Assembly: GCF_002878395.1 (NCBI RefSeq) | Contig: NC_061112.1 | Location: 38,098,562-38,162,561 of the forward strand | DNA: 64,000 nucleotides | Direction: 5' to 3' | Origin: Capsicum annuum | Lineage: Eukaryota; Streptophyta; Magnoliopsida; Solanales; Solanaceae | Shown here: piece after piece, positions 18,753 through 30,645 of the stretch | Layout of the letters: each line of letters begins with the position of its first letter | Numbering within the stretch: position 1 is the first letter of the stretch | Program-made: the position numbers and the translations under genes | Notes under the pieces: generated by a model | Databases searched by the model: none | Seen by the model: the letters and a program-made list of their open reading frames with translations, nothing else | Told to the model about the DNA's origin: nothing

Positions 18753-21216
18753 TGTAACGCCCCGGAAAATGGGTCCCGGAGCGTCACACGGTGCTTGAGG
18801 CTACGAGTAGCCCCAAGATAACCCTTTGAGCCATTTTCATTCAGTTCAACACAAATCAACGGGGTTTCCATAAATAACCCTCAAATATCAACAGAGTAAT
18901 CATCATCCAAGAATAAAAGAATTTCAGAAAGATAACAAAATACGACTTATTAGTCAACTCCTAACATCTATACTAGTCTAACAAGCCTCTAAGAAAATCA
19001 ATAAAACCAGCGAGCCATTGAGACATGCCCCAACTGACTCATACTCAGTTATCAAATGTAAATAATTCCGTGAAGCCAACTTCAAACATCATGTCCTCGG
19101 AACATGAGGACTCACCACAATAGAGGATGTAGAACAGCGTGCCCGAAAAATCACTGTCAAACGTGGAACTGAGCACCTGAACCTACATTCCGAGAAAATG
19201 CGGCCCACATCCAAAGATGTGGGTCAGTACCATGGAAAGGAACCAAGTATATGGGGATGTATACAATTTTATAAACATCATCATCATAAATATTTATAAG
19301 AAATATGCAGGATGTATGAAAGACTCACATAGCCCGAAGAAAATCATCATAATCATGAGAGGATGAAATAAGTACAATAACACATGTGAGTCATCATATA
19401 ATTTGTCAATCACTTTTAGTTCATCAAGAATATCAATTCTCATAACGTAATTATCATTTAAATCTTTTGAAAGAATAACTTTCACAATTTCACTTTCAAA
19501 TCACTTCACCATCCACCATAGACACAAGGAAACACACACACACACTAGGAGATCCTATAACCGACATAAACCATGTGAGCTAAATGGAGTCCAACATATA
19601 ACCCACGTTAGGGAGAGCCCGCCTATCCTTGCCATCGGAGTAGGACTATCGATATCAAATCCACACAAACTAGTGATCACTATATAAATCAGCCTCAGGC
19701 TCACTCCTACGGGGGAACGTAGTTCTAGGGAAGTAAGGTTGCTTTATACCTCCCACTCGGTGCTAAAGATTTCTCCCGGACTTAGCTCAGATCATTTCAA
19801 TGACAATCCACAACAAAACAATTTCAGTAATATATAAATATACATCGGGAGCCATCATGCTACCCATCTATCAAAATCAACCACGTTGTGAATTTCTTTC
19901 ATACTCGAGTTCAAAACAACTCTATTAATACCAAAAGGTCAAATCATTCAAAATATCAACATCAACGTGCTTATAACACACACTTTCTCAAAAAAACATA
20001 ATTTTCAATGGGGATTTACGACCCAAATATCAAAATCATGATAAATATCATTCAAGATTCATGCTTTATATCTCCACACATGTAAATTCATCTTTCAAAA
20101 TCATAAACATCAAGATTTTATAATAATCATCATAAGATATGGGTTCATGCTTCAAATTCGTAAAAATAAAAATCATGCCTTTGTAAAAAAAATTACTTTT
20201 GGACACAAGAACGAAAGAGAATTCTTTTTGAAAAATCACACATTCCTTGATTAATGAACTTTATATCGATACTCATTTTTGAGATGTTAATCGTGCCTTT
20301 GAATGATGGTTCTTGGAGTTCTTGAACTAGGAACTTATAATTTTGAATAAATTTGCAGAATTAATGGTGAACTTTGGAGGTTCTTGAAGTTCTTGAACTA
20401 GGAACTTGGAATCTTAAATAAATTTGCAGAATTAATGGTGAACTTTGGAGGTTCTTGAAGTTGGATGTCGGAGCTTAGGATTTTCTTTTTGAGGAAATTT
20501 GATGAAATATAACATATAATGCTTCTAATAGGCTTTAATGGTTTAGATGGATATTGGGTGAGGGAGAATGACCAAAACCCCCCTAAAAATCAAATAATTC
20601 TTGAATCTATCCTTTGGTGGACTGTTTTGATAGTCTGAAGTAGATCAACCATAATGTTTTACTCCGATATCGAAATTGGATGAAACTTATTATTAGAAAG
20701 AGGACTCTTATATATTTACATTGATATATAGTATCTCACCCAGATCATTGTGTACGAGGAGTTATGATCGTTTGAAATTGATCCAAAAATTCACTTTTGG
20801 TAGGCTAAAGTAGATTGACCATAGCTTTTTACTCCGATAGGCAAATTAGATGAAACCAATTTCATTGGAAAGAAAACTCGCAGAGCTTTCCGTTGATATA
20901 TAGTACATCACCTAGATCATTATGTATAAAGAGTTATGATTGTTTAAAGTTGGAGAAAAAATACGCCAGGCCTCAGTACTTTTTCCTGCACGTTTTACTG
21001 TTTACTACTATTCACGGTTCGATCGGAATGTTCATAACTCGTCGCTCGGGTGTCCATTTTGAATGATCCACATATTGTTGGAAATATTATTTGATACTCT
21101 TCGGAATGGTGGGTCATAATCTAAGACATTCTACACGGAAATTTATAATTCATTCTAGAAGATTCCCAATACGTTTACGCACAAAATTTCGATGAAAAAT
21201 TTCCTAGGGTATTACA
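18753..21216 (-). repeat. 3' LTR of element F
   Basis: Plus-strand reading begins TGTAACGCCCCGG and ends GGTATTACA. Aligns from end to end with 23894-26353, including a duplicated passage with ggaggttcttgaagttcttg (near 20370-20460). No gene inside. Confidence 0.87.
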
Positions 21217-21230
21217 TCATCTCCCTTTGG
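21217..21230 (-). other. Polypurine tract of F
   Basis: CCAAAGGGAGATGA on the minus strand, against the 3' LTR. Confidence 0.7.
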
Positions 21231-21439
21231 AAACATTCATCCTCGAATGACGCTATACATGCCAAGATTAGATAGGGAATAGAGCATACAGCTAAAACCA
21301 TTCGTTAGACTCATCACCACATCGTTTCTCACTCCGAATGCAACATAGAATGCATAAATTCAAGAAACTACAGCTGAACACATAATAAATGACAGCTGAA
21401 CCGCTGCAACTTTTAACAAAAGTGCATGATTTAGGAAAG

Positions 21440-21790
21440 AAAGATATCTTCGGCTTGATCGGAGTTCGCGGAAAATAGGTACGGGTACTTGGATCGCATA
21501 TCCGCCTCAGCTTCTCAAGTTGCACCCTTAACAGATTGGTTTCGCCTCAACACCTTGACCAAGGGAACTTCTTTGTTCCTTAGTCTTCGGACACTGAAAT
21601 CAAGAATCTCATCAAAAGAAAGATTTTCTTGAATGTTAGCACTCACAGAGGAATCAACTACCCCAGCATCGCTAATATGCTTTCTAAGCATGGAGACATG
21701 GAATATTGGATGAACAGAGGACAACTCGAAAGGCAAATCAACTTCATAAGCTACCTTACCAACATGGCTAAGAATTTTGTAAGGACCAAC
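21440..21790 (-). pseudogene. Element F integrase C-terminus and chromodomain-like tail
   Basis: Minus strand. ELSSVHPIFHVSMLRKHI is the integrase C-terminal signature of Del/Tekay elements. The stretch VRRLRNKEVPLVKVLRRNQ begins the chromodomain-like tail and continues in another frame toward 21450 with SKYPYLF. A chromodomain directs integration to heterochromatin in this group. A frameshift near 21515 splits it. Confidence 0.72.
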
Positions 21791-21799
21791 ACCGAATCA

Positions 21800-22530
21800 G
21801 GACCACTCACAGCCGCTTCACCCACCTCGAACCAACTATAGGTGATCTACACTTCCTCCCATATAAGGCTTCAAACGGAGCCATGCCAATACTAGAGTGG
21901 AAACTGTTATTGTAAGCAAACTCTATCAATGATAAGTGATCATTCCAACTTCCCTTAAAGTCAAGTGCACAAGCTCTCAACATATCCTCTAAGGTCTGGA
22001 TGGTCTGCTCAGCCCGACCATCGGTCTGTGGATGAAAAGCAGAACTAAAAAGCACTTGGGTACCAAGACCCTTCTAAAAAGCTTTCCAAAATTGCGAAGT
22101 GAACTGAGTACCCCTATCCGAAATGATAGACAAGGGAACTCCATGCATTCTGACTAGCACTCGGATATACAATCTAGAGTAATCCTCAACAGTATATAAA
22201 GTATGAACAGGCAAGAAATGAGCAGACTTAGTCAACCTATCAACCACAACCTAAATGGAATCATGATGGCGTCGGGAAGGAGGTAAACCAATCACAAAGT
22301 CCATATTTATCTCTTCCCACTTGTAGGTGGGAATACTAAACTCTTGCATCATACTACCAGGTCTTTGGTGTTCAACCTTAACCTGTTGGAATATTGCAAA
22401 CTTAGCTACAAACGCTGATATATCTTTCTTCATGCCACTCCACCAATAGATTTCCCGCAAGTCTCGATACATCTTGGTGGCACCAGGATGAATAGAATAT
22501 CGCACCCCGTGCGCTTCAGCCATAATCCTG
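21800..22530 (-). pseudogene. Element F integrase (zinc and catalytic domains)
   Basis: Minus strand. The zinc domain (22251-22523) keeps its His residues in HGVRYSIHPGATKMY, but both Cys are Phe (FVAKFAIFQQVK), so zinc binding should be lost. The catalytic core starts with MDFVIGLP; the later block FHPQTDGRAEQTIQ (21807-22055) keeps the catalytic Glu. Frame breaks lie between 22055 and 22251. Confidence 0.78.
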
Positions 22531-22593
22531 TCTCAGATCATCAACACTCAGGACACATAATCTACCCTACAATCTCAACACACCATCTCCCTC

Positions 22594-23320
22594 TTAGGAG
22601 AAAACCTCTACTTTTTGGTCCTTGACTGACTCCTTCAGTCTGACTAAACTAGTATCTAAGTATTGCTCTTTCTTCACTTCCGAAACCAAGGAGGATTCAG
22701 AACTACTCTGAACCCCTATACTACTTTCAGCAGAGTCAAACAACTTAACCCCCAGTCTAGCCAAACAATGTATATCACGAGCCAACTCTTTCTTACCTTC
22801 TACCACATGCGAAACACTACCCATGGACACTCTAATTAGGGCATCCTCCACAATATTGGCCTAGCTCGGATGGTACAGCACACTCATATCATAGTTCTTT
22901 AACAATTCTAACCATCGTCTCTGCCTAAGATTCAATTCTCTCTGGGTAAACACATACTGCAGACTCTTATGATCAGTGAAAACATCAACATGGACACCAT
23001 ACATTGTGTCTCCGGATTTTTAAAGAAAACACAACAGCAGCTAACTCAAGGTCATAGGTGGGGTAGTTTTTCTCATGGGGGTTTCAATTGTTTAGAAGCA
23101 TAAGCTATCACCTTACCCTTCTGCATCAATATGCAACCCAACCCAACTCTTGAAGCAGCACAGTACACCACAAAACCATCAAAATCATCAGGTAAAGTCA
23201 AAATAGGGGCTGAAGTGAGTCAAGTCTTCAACTCCTGAAAACTCTTCTTACAAGATTCGAATAAGAACTTCACTTTTTTTTTGGTCAACCGAGTCATAGG
23301 AGACGCTATAGAGGATAAAC
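22594..23320 (-). pseudogene. Element F RNase H and linker
   Basis: Minus strand. The linker before integrase is open at 22594-22851. RNase H fragments at about 22860-23320 include the passage for LQYVFTQRELN (near 22930-22970), broken by several frameshifts. Confidence 0.65.
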
Positions 23321-23322
23321 CC

Positions 23323-23760
23323 TTAATAAAACGGCAGTAATAGCAAGCTTAAACCCAAGAAACTTTGGATATCAGTCGAAGAAATAGGTCTAGGCCAATT
23401 TCTAACAGCTTTGGTCTTTTGGGGATCAACTCTAATACCCTCGAAAGAAATGATATGACCCAGAAAAGCAATTGACCTTAGCCAAAACTCACACTTACTG
23501 AACTTGGCAAATAACTTGTGATCTCTAAGGGTTTGCAAGACAGTTCGAAGATGATCAGAATGTTTATCCTCACTACGGGAGTACACCAGTATATCATCAA
23601 TGAACACTATGACAAACATATCCAGATATGGTCTGAACACTCGATTCATGAGGTCCATGAAAGCTGCTGGGGCATTAGTTAACCCGTAAGATAGGAGAGT
23701 ACGAATCAATAGCAGAGAGAGACACTTTAAGCATAATAGAATTCTGAAAGAAAGAATCAC
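23323..23760 (-). pseudogene. Element F reverse transcriptase, C-terminal two thirds
   Basis: Minus strand. The open frame has [20 protein letters not shown], the catalytic [11 protein letters not shown] and the following [11 protein letters not shown]...FLGHIIS segment. Homology begins abruptly near 23690. Upstream of that the sequence is leader, which marks the internal deletion junction. Confidence 0.8.
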
Positions 23761-23876
23761 ACTTTTCCTAAAACATCTTGTAGCCTCTTGCTCATAGATG
23801 TGGTGCGCTACACACCGATGATCAAGACTCTACTTAACGCGGCTTATAAGATTCCCTAGGACACCTTAAAACCTTA
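23690..23876 (-). other. Element F leader remnant
   Basis: About 190 bp between primer site and the truncated RT. Similar to the C leader near 8030-8149 (both hold a variant of gatgtggtgcacaacacacc). No gene. Confidence 0.55.
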
Positions 23877-23889
23877 GGCTCTGATACCA
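23877..23889 (-). other. Primer-binding site of F
   Basis: TGGTATCAGAGCC on the minus strand: a perfect initiator-methionine tRNA type primer site. Confidence 0.87.
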
Positions 23890-23893
23890 AGTT

Positions 23894-26353
23894 TGTAACG
23901 CCCCAAAAAATGGGTCCCGGAGCATCACACGGTGCTTGAGGCTACGAGTAGCCCCAAGCTAACCCTTTGAGCCATTTTCATTTAGTTCAACACAAATCAA
24001 CGGGGTTTCCATAAATAACCCTCAAATATCAACAGAGTAATCATTATCCAAGAATAAAAGAATTTTAGAAAGATAACAAAATACGACTTATTAGTCAACT
24101 CCCAACATCTATACTAGTCTAACAAGCCTCTAAGAAAATCAATAAAACCAGCGAGCCATTGAGACATGCCCCAACTAACTCATACTCAGTTATTAAATAT
24201 TTTGTGAAACCAACATTAGACATCACATACTCGAAACATGAGGACTCACCACAATAGAGGATGTAGAACAGCGTGCCCAAAGAATCACCGTCGAACCTGA
24301 AACTGAGCACCTAAACCTTTATTCTGAGAAAATATAGCCCACATCCGAAGATGTGGGTCAGTACCATGGAAAGAAACCGAGTATATGGGGGTGTAAGCAG
24401 TTTTATAAACATTATCATCATAAATATTTATAGGAAATATGCAGGATGTATGAAAGACTCACATAGCCCGAAGAAAATCATCATAATTATGAGAGGATAA
24501 AATAAGTACAATAACACATGTGAGTCATCATATAATTTGTCAATCACTTTTAGTTCATCAAGAATATTAATTCTCATAATGTAAATATCACTTAAATCTT
24601 TCGAAAGAATAACTTTCACAATTCCACTTTCAAATCACTTCACCATTCACCATAGACACAAGGAAACACACACACACTAGGAGATCCTATAACCGACATA
24701 AACCATGTGAGCTAAATAGAGTCCAACGTACAACCCACGTTGGGGAGAGCCATCTTATCCTTACTCTAAGAGTAGGACTATCGATATCAAATTAACATAA
24801 ACTAGTGATCACTATATAAATCAGCCTCAGGCTTACTCCTACGGGGGAACGTAGTTCTAGGGAAGTAAGGTCGTTTTATACCTCCCACTCGGTGCTAAAG
24901 ATTTCTCCCGGACTTAGCTCAGATCATTTCAAAGACAATCCACAACAAAACAATTTCAGTAATATATAAATATACATCGGGAGCCATCATGCTTCCCATC
25001 TATTATAATCAACCATGTTGTGGATTTCTTTCACACTCGAGTTTAAAACAACTCCATTAAGACCAAAAGGTCAAAACATTCAAAATATCAATATCAACAT
25101 GCTTATAACACATACTTTCTCAAAAAAACACAATTTCCAATGGGGATTCACGACCCAAATATCAAAATCATGATAAATATCATTCAAGATTCATGCTTTA
25201 TATCTCCACACATGTAAATTCATCTTTCAAAATCATAAACATCAAGATTTCATAATAATCATCATAAGATATGGGTTCATGCTTCAAATTCATAAAAATC
25301 AAATAAAAATCATGCCTTTGTAAAAAAATTACTTTTGGGCACAAGAACGAAAGAGAGTTCTTGTTGAAAAACCCCACATACCTTGAATGATGAAATTTAG
25401 ATCGATACTCATTCTTGAGATGTTAATCATGCCTTTGAATGATGGTTCTTAGAGTTCTTGAACTAGGAACTTTGAATCTTGAATAAATTTACAGAATTAA
25501 TGGTGAACTTTGGAGGTTCTTGAAGTTCTTGAACTAGGAACTTGGAATCTTAAATAAATTTGCAGAATTAATTGTGAACTTTGGAGGTTCTTGAAGTTGG
25601 ATGTCGGAGCTTAGGATTTTCTTTTTGAGGGAATTTGATGAAATATAACATATAATGCTTCTAATAAGCTTTAATATAGGGTTTGGATGGATTGAGGAAT
25701 GAACAAAATGCCCCTAAAAATAAAATAATTCTCGAATTTGTCCTTTGGTGGACTATTTTGATAGTCTGAAGTAGATCAACCATAACGTTTTACTCCGATA
25801 TCGAAATTAGATAAAACCAATTTCATTAGAAAGAGGACTCTCATATATTTCCATTGATATATAGTATCTCACCCAGATCATTATGTATGAGAAGTTATGA
25901 TCATTTAAAGTTGACCCAAAAATTTGTTTTTGATAGGCTGAAGTAGATCGATCATAACTTTTTGCTCCGATAGACAAATTAGATGAAACCAATTTCATTG
26001 GAAAGAGTACTCACATAGATTTCCATTGATATATATTAGATCACCCAGATTATTATGTACAAGGAGTTATGATCGTTTAAAGTTGGAGCAAAAATACATC
26101 AGGCCTTAGTACTTTTTCCTGCATGTTTTACTTTTCACTACTATTCACGGTTCGATCGGAATGTTCATAACTCGTCGCTCAGGTGTCCGTTTTGGATGAT
26201 CCACATATCGTTGGAAATATTATTCGATACTCTAAACAATAGTGGGTCATGATCTAAGAAATTACATACGAAAAATTTATAATTCATTCTAGAAGATAGA
26301 ACCCAACACGTTTACGCACAAAATTTCAATGAAAAATTTCCTGGGGTATTAAA
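23894..26353 (-). repeat. 5' LTR of element F
   Basis: Partner of 18753-21216, same ends except that the terminal TTACA is TTAAA on the plus strand. Followed by aaatg, the target-duplication copy. Confidence 0.87.
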
Positions 26354-26358
26354 AAATG

Positions 26359-26966
26359 GGGGGACCATTACATTTCCATTTCCATTCGAGACGTGAAAGA
26401 ACCCTTAATTGCTTGCATACCCTTCCAAATTTGAAACTCTCTTTTCCTAAAGTAGTGTTTGGCCGAAATTAGGTTTCGGGAAATTTGAAATTTCGAAAAG
26501 TGACAACTAACCACGAAGTGCCACATCATCAGTTGTGCTCAACCAAAATTTGAATCTAAAATTAGATTTCCTAGTTTCTAATTTTTTTTATTCTAGTTTA
26601 TTTTAAGTTAATTCTATCACTTATTAGCAAACTAGTAAGTACCTACTAGGTTGATAACTAGTTTAGAGTTCGTTTATTTTGTGTCTCTGGTTTTTTGTGT
26701 ACTTTTCTCATTTTCAAGTTGTAGTATTTTGTTGGTTCAAGTTCGTACATCACTTATTTTGAGTCGTTTCAAGCAAAGATCCATTCCAATTCAAAGCTTC
26801 TCATCTCTCAAGTAACTTGCCAAGTATTACTGATTCTCTAATGCTTGTGAAGCCAAGTGTGAGGTGAGGTTGAGTGTGAGTGAAGGTGAGGTTTTTGAAC
26901 TAACTTGTTTGCTCGTTTTGTAGGTTGTTTGCTTGCTGTTTTTTGCACTTTTTAGGTACATTTTCC
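26359..26966 (+). other. Element E leader after the F insertion
   Basis: Matches the D leader at 34565-35148 and includes the shared block tttctcattttcaagttgta and a TTTTGTAG splice-acceptor-like site near 26916-26923 upstream of gag. No gene. Confidence 0.6.
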
Positions 26967-27425
26967 ATGGAATCCGAAGGTACTACTTCCCAACCTTTGG
27001 GAAATAATGCTATTGGAGCCTTGATGGCTCGGATTGATGCCTTGGGTCGAAAAATAGAAGAAAATCATGATGCCTTGAGGAATGAAATGGTGGCAATGAA
27101 GGGTGAAATTTCCACTTTTAGTGGAAGGCCTGATGTGTTGAAAGTAGGAGGAACTCACGACCTTCTACTCCTAATCCCTACCATGCATCTTCTAGTGTCC
27201 AAGACAATAACTCTTCCATGACTATAAAACCCAAAACCCTCCATCAAATGCTTAATCCTCCAAGAGTTCCATAAAACCAGCCACTAAACCAATCCCAAAC
27301 CTCTCCTAAACGGACCCTACAAAGGCCAATACCTCACCAAATGAACCAAGTCCAACAAGAGGGACTTGGGACTCAAACTCCACCACCAAATTCGAACCAA
27401 ATACCTCCACAAAATACCACCTACC
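26967..27425 (+). pseudogene. Element E gag, N-terminal fragment
   Basis: ATG 26967 starts MESEGTTSQPLGNNAIGALM, followed by a predicted coiled coil (KIEENHDALRNEMVAMKGEI). It matches the D gag start at 35149. A frameshift near 27145 moves the rest (Pro/Asn/Gln-rich linker, 27150-27425) to other frames. It is cut off at the J LTR after aaaataccacctacc, within the same passage found at 35617-35630 in D. Confidence 0.72.
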
Positions 27426-28048
27426 TGATATAGCCTAAAGGACTATCAAACATGAAATGGATACTAAAGGAACAAATATCGGCAAGTTCACAAAGAGAAA
27501 ACTACACACTAAAAGGAGAAGAAGAAGAAGAATTGCATGAAATTAAAGATAAATAGAGAGACCCTCACTTCCACCAATGAATAGCACTAGAAGGTGTATC
27601 AAACCTTCTAACAGACATCACCAATGTAAGATCAAACCACTCTCTTAGGTGACCCAAAGAAAACACTCTTCCTCAAGAACACCTTTCTTGCCAAATTTCC
27701 TAATACAAGTGAAACCCTAACTTCAAATGTATTCAAGGAACCAATTTCGGGTTTGAGATCTAAAACTACAAGACTAAAGCTACAATCTAAGAATAATATC
27801 CAATTTCATCAAAGTCTAATGAAAATACAAGCTAAAGGGTCTATTTATACTTATTACAACCAATGACCAAAATACCCTTAATGAAGGGTGCTTCTTTGGA
27901 GTGTAAAAACAAGTCATTAAAAGAGAAGAATGCCCTTAATAAATTGGCGTCTATGTGTTGTAGGAATGGGTCTTCTAGTACTTGTAAATTCCGAAGCTTG
28001 TTCCTTTGAGAAATCCTAGCAATCCTTATGCACTTTAGGCTTGTATCA
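27426..28048 (-). repeat. J: single complete LTR with mismatched flanks
   Basis: On the minus strand it starts TGATACAAGCC (28048) and ends GGCTATATCA (27426), about 623 bp, with a TATA box at 27841-27849. Ends and TATA region match the D/E LTR family. There is no primer site after its end and no purine tract before its start, so it stands alone. Left flank is ctacc (E gag), right flank gtgaa (B LTR). A normal solo LTR would have equal 5-bp flanks. Confidence 0.82.
27841..27849 (-). promoter_or_regulatory. TATA box in LTR J
   Basis: TATAAATAG on the minus strand. Confidence 0.55.
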
Positions 28049-28187
28049 GTGAATGCAGATGGACAATGAACAATTTTGGAGCTTGTGGGACTTGTTCTCT
28101 ACACTTCAAAGCTTGTTCCTTGGATGGGCAGCCCCCCGAGCTCGAGTCTTAACATATTAGACCCCAATCATGATCGTACCCGTATCA
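28049..28187 (-). repeat. Element B 5' LTR, first 139 bp (inverted relative to 1-5454)
   Basis: Minus-strand start TGATACGGGTACGATCATGA at 28187. It aligns with 4733-4870 and stops at GTTCAC where J begins. The next plus-strand bases, catgc (28188-28192), are the complement of gcatg at 5455-5459. Confidence 0.8.
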
Positions 28188-28192
28188 CATGC

Positions 28193-28900
28193 CAATCACT
28201 TATGACAGGTGTTGCAGATTCTTCGTGATTGTAAGCTATATGCAAAGTTCTCCAAATATAAGGTTTGGTTAAAATCTATGGCATTCTTAGGTCATATTGT
28301 ATTTGATGAAGGGATAAAGGTTGACACCCAAAAGATAGAAGCCGTGAAGAATAGCCAAGACCTATAACGCCCACGGAAGTTTGTAGCTTCCTTGGGTTGG
28401 TAGGTTATTATAAAAGGTTTGTTGAAGGATTTTCTTCAATTTCTGCACCTTTAACAAAGCTAACACACAAAGCTTCCAAGTTTCAATGGAATGATGCATG
28501 TGAAAGAAGTTTCCAAGATTTGAAGAATAAGTTGACTTCTACACCCGTATTAGTGATTTCAGAAGGTACAGAGGGGTATACAGTGTATTGTGATGCTTCA
28601 AGAATTGGCTTAGGATGTGTATTGATACAGCATGGTAAAGTCATAGCATATGCCTCAAGACAATTGTGGCCACCTGAGAAGAATTATCCGATGCATGATC
28701 TGAAACTAGCAGCGGTTATATTTGCCTTAAAGACATGGCGTCACTACTTGTATGGGATTCATGTTGACATATATACTGACCACAACAGTTTGCAATATAT
28801 CTTTAATCAGAAGGACCTAAATTTGAGGCAGTAAAGATGGCTTGAGTTATTAAAAGACTATGATGTTGATATTTTGTATCATCTGGGAAAAACAAATATG
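28193..28900 (+). pseudogene. Element C RT C-terminus and RNase H
   Basis: RT end at 28193-28400 ([14 protein letters not shown], then [20 protein letters not shown]). RNase H follows (28397-28834): the first catalytic Asp is in [18 protein letters not shown], the later one in [17 protein letters not shown] (where Arg is expected) sits shortly after the junction, a frame break near 28365, and a TAA at 28832-28834. Confidence 0.8.
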
Positions 28901-29136
28901 GTAGCTGATGTATTAAGTTGTAAGTCTATGGTGGTCACTTATGGGAAGTCTATAGAACAACAAGGGATGACTAAGGATCTACACCAACTAGCTAATTTGG
29001 GGGTTTGCCTTCTTGAAACTCCAGATGAGGGGCTTATACGCATAATGCTGCAGAATATTCACTAGTAGCTGAAGTAAAAGAGAATCAATATGCAGATCCC
29101 ATTCTATTACAGCTTAAGGAGAATGTACAATGTGGT

Positions 29137-29785
29137 ATGACAAAGGCATTTGAGATTATGAAAGAGGGAGTACTTCGGTCCCAAAACAGATTGTGTGTGC
29201 CTACTGTAGATGGGCTAAGAAAGAGGATTATGACAAAAGCACATCATTCAAGGCATTCCATCCATCTAGGGTCAACAAAAATTTACCATGATTTGAAAGG
29301 GATGTATTGGTGGGGTGACATGAAGAAGAACATTGCTTATTTTGTGGCCGAATGTCCAAATTGTCAAAGAGTTAAAGTAGAGCACCAAAAGCCCAGGGAT
29401 TGTATGCAATGTATAGATCTTCTAATCTGGAAGTGGGACATGATCAACATGGATTTTATCACTGGTTTACCTTATATATCTCGAAGGTTTGATTCCATAT
29501 GGGTAATAGTTGATAGGCTTACCAAATCAGCACATTTTCTACAGGTTAGGACCACTTACACAGTTGAAGAATATGCCAAATTATAAATTAAAGAGATAGT
29601 TCGGCTGCATGGAGCTCCAATCTCTATTATATCAAATCGAGGAGCTCAATTTATTGCAAATTTTTGGAAGTCTTTCCAAAAAAAATTGGGAACACAAGTG
29701 AATCTAAGTACAACTTTTCACCCTCAAATAGATGGATAAGCAGAACATACCATTCAAATACTTGAAGATATGCTATGAGCTTGTG
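29137..29785 (+). pseudogene. Element C integrase, zinc and catalytic domains
   Basis: The zinc domain is complete in its H-H-C-C residues (HHSRHSIH and ECPNCQRVK). The first catalytic Asp is in MDFITGLP. The second reads S-N-R-G-A-Q-F (about 29635), Asn for Asp. Stops at 29584-29586, 29738-29740 and near 29775 break the core. The Glu region AEHTIQILEDML is retained. Confidence 0.8.
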
Positions 29786-29787
29786 TA

Positions 29788-30525
29788 TTGAACTTTAAAG
29801 GTAGTTGGAATGATCATTTACCTCTCATCGAGTTTGCCTACAACAATAGCTATTATTCAAGTATCAAAATGGCACTATATAAAGCTTTGTATGGAAGAAA
29901 GTGCAGATCACCAATTGGATGGTTTGAAGTGGGTGACACTGCCTTGTTCGGGCTAGATCTTGTTCATCAAGCTATGGAAAAGGTTAAAGTGATCCAACGG
30001 CGGCTAGAAACAGCCCAAAGTCAACATAAGTCATATGCAGATGTTAGAAGGAGGGGGCTAGAGTTTGCTATAGGTGATTGGGTATTCTTGAAGGTATCAC
30101 CAATTAAGGGGATTATGGGATTTGGTAAAAAAGGAAAACTAAGTCCACATTATATAGGCCCATACCAGATTACTCGGAGGTTTGGCCAAGTTGCTTATGA
30201 ATTAGAGTTACCCCAAGAGCTCTCAACCGTCCATCCAGTTTTTCACGTCTCAATGCTTTGAAAATGCATGGGAGATCCATCTCGTAATAATCCTACTAAA
30301 GATGTACAAGTTACGAAAGATCTTACCTATGAAGAAATACCTATTGCTATCCTAGATCGACAAGTTAAGAAGTTAAGGAATAAAGAAATAGCTTCTATAA
30401 AAGTGCTTTGGAGGAACAAACAAGTAGAAGAGATAACATGGGAAGCTAAAGAAGCGATGAAATCTAAGTACCCCCATTTGTTCAAATACGGAGAGAAAGT
30501 CCAAGATGCTGAATTAGAGCAATAA
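29788..30525 (+). pseudogene. Element C integrase C-terminus and chromodomain-like tail
   Basis: 29788-30261 is open: FKGSWNDHLPLIEFAYNNSY, the GRKCRSPIGWFEVG motif, then the C-terminal domain to VHPVFHVSML. After a TGA (30259-30261) the same frame continues to 30525 with AILDRQVKKLRNKEIAS, VLWRNKQVEEITWE and SKYPHLF. This is the chromodomain-like end of Del/Tekay elements. Confidence 0.8.
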
Positions 30526-30631
30526 CAACTAAGTGTAATATATAGAAACTATGTGATAATAGGGATATTAAACTTAGGCTTGAACTTGTTTTGGTTGAAT
30601 AGTTATGCTAACATTCGAGGAGGAATGTTCC

Positions 30632-30645
30632 TAAGGGGGGAAGGA
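30632..30645 (+). other. Polypurine tract of C
   Basis: TAAGGGGGGAAGGA, directly before the 3' LTR. Confidence 0.78.

Larger units (their letters stand above)
18753..26353 (-). mobile_element. Element F: internally deleted gypsy element inserted in E
   Basis: Two long LTRs (18753-21216 and 23894-26353, about 2.46 kb each) enclose only 2.68 kb. Read on the minus strand, the 5' LTR is the right-hand one. It is followed by a perfect methionine-tRNA primer site, about 190 bp of leader, and then directly by the catalytic half of RT, so gag, protease and the N-part of RT are missing. RNase H, integrase and a chromodomain-like tail follow, then a polypurine tract (21217-21230). Flanks aaagg (18748-18752) and aaatg (26354-26358) are a target duplication with one mismatch. 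It is a gypsy element of the same broad type as C but with an unrelated LTR. Confidence 0.87.
17447..27425 (+). mobile_element. Element E (5' LTR, leader, start of gag), interrupted by F
   Basis: The LTR 17447-18120 starts TGATACAAGC and ends GGCTATCA, followed by a primer site, then a leader (18121-18752 and 26359-26966) and the gag start (26967 on). Element F splits the leader. The sequence across F is continuous with the equivalent leader of D at 34540-34600. E stops in gag at the J LTR; its remaining gag-pol and 3' LTR are absent and are predicted left of the window if the inversion is real. Confidence 0.8.
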
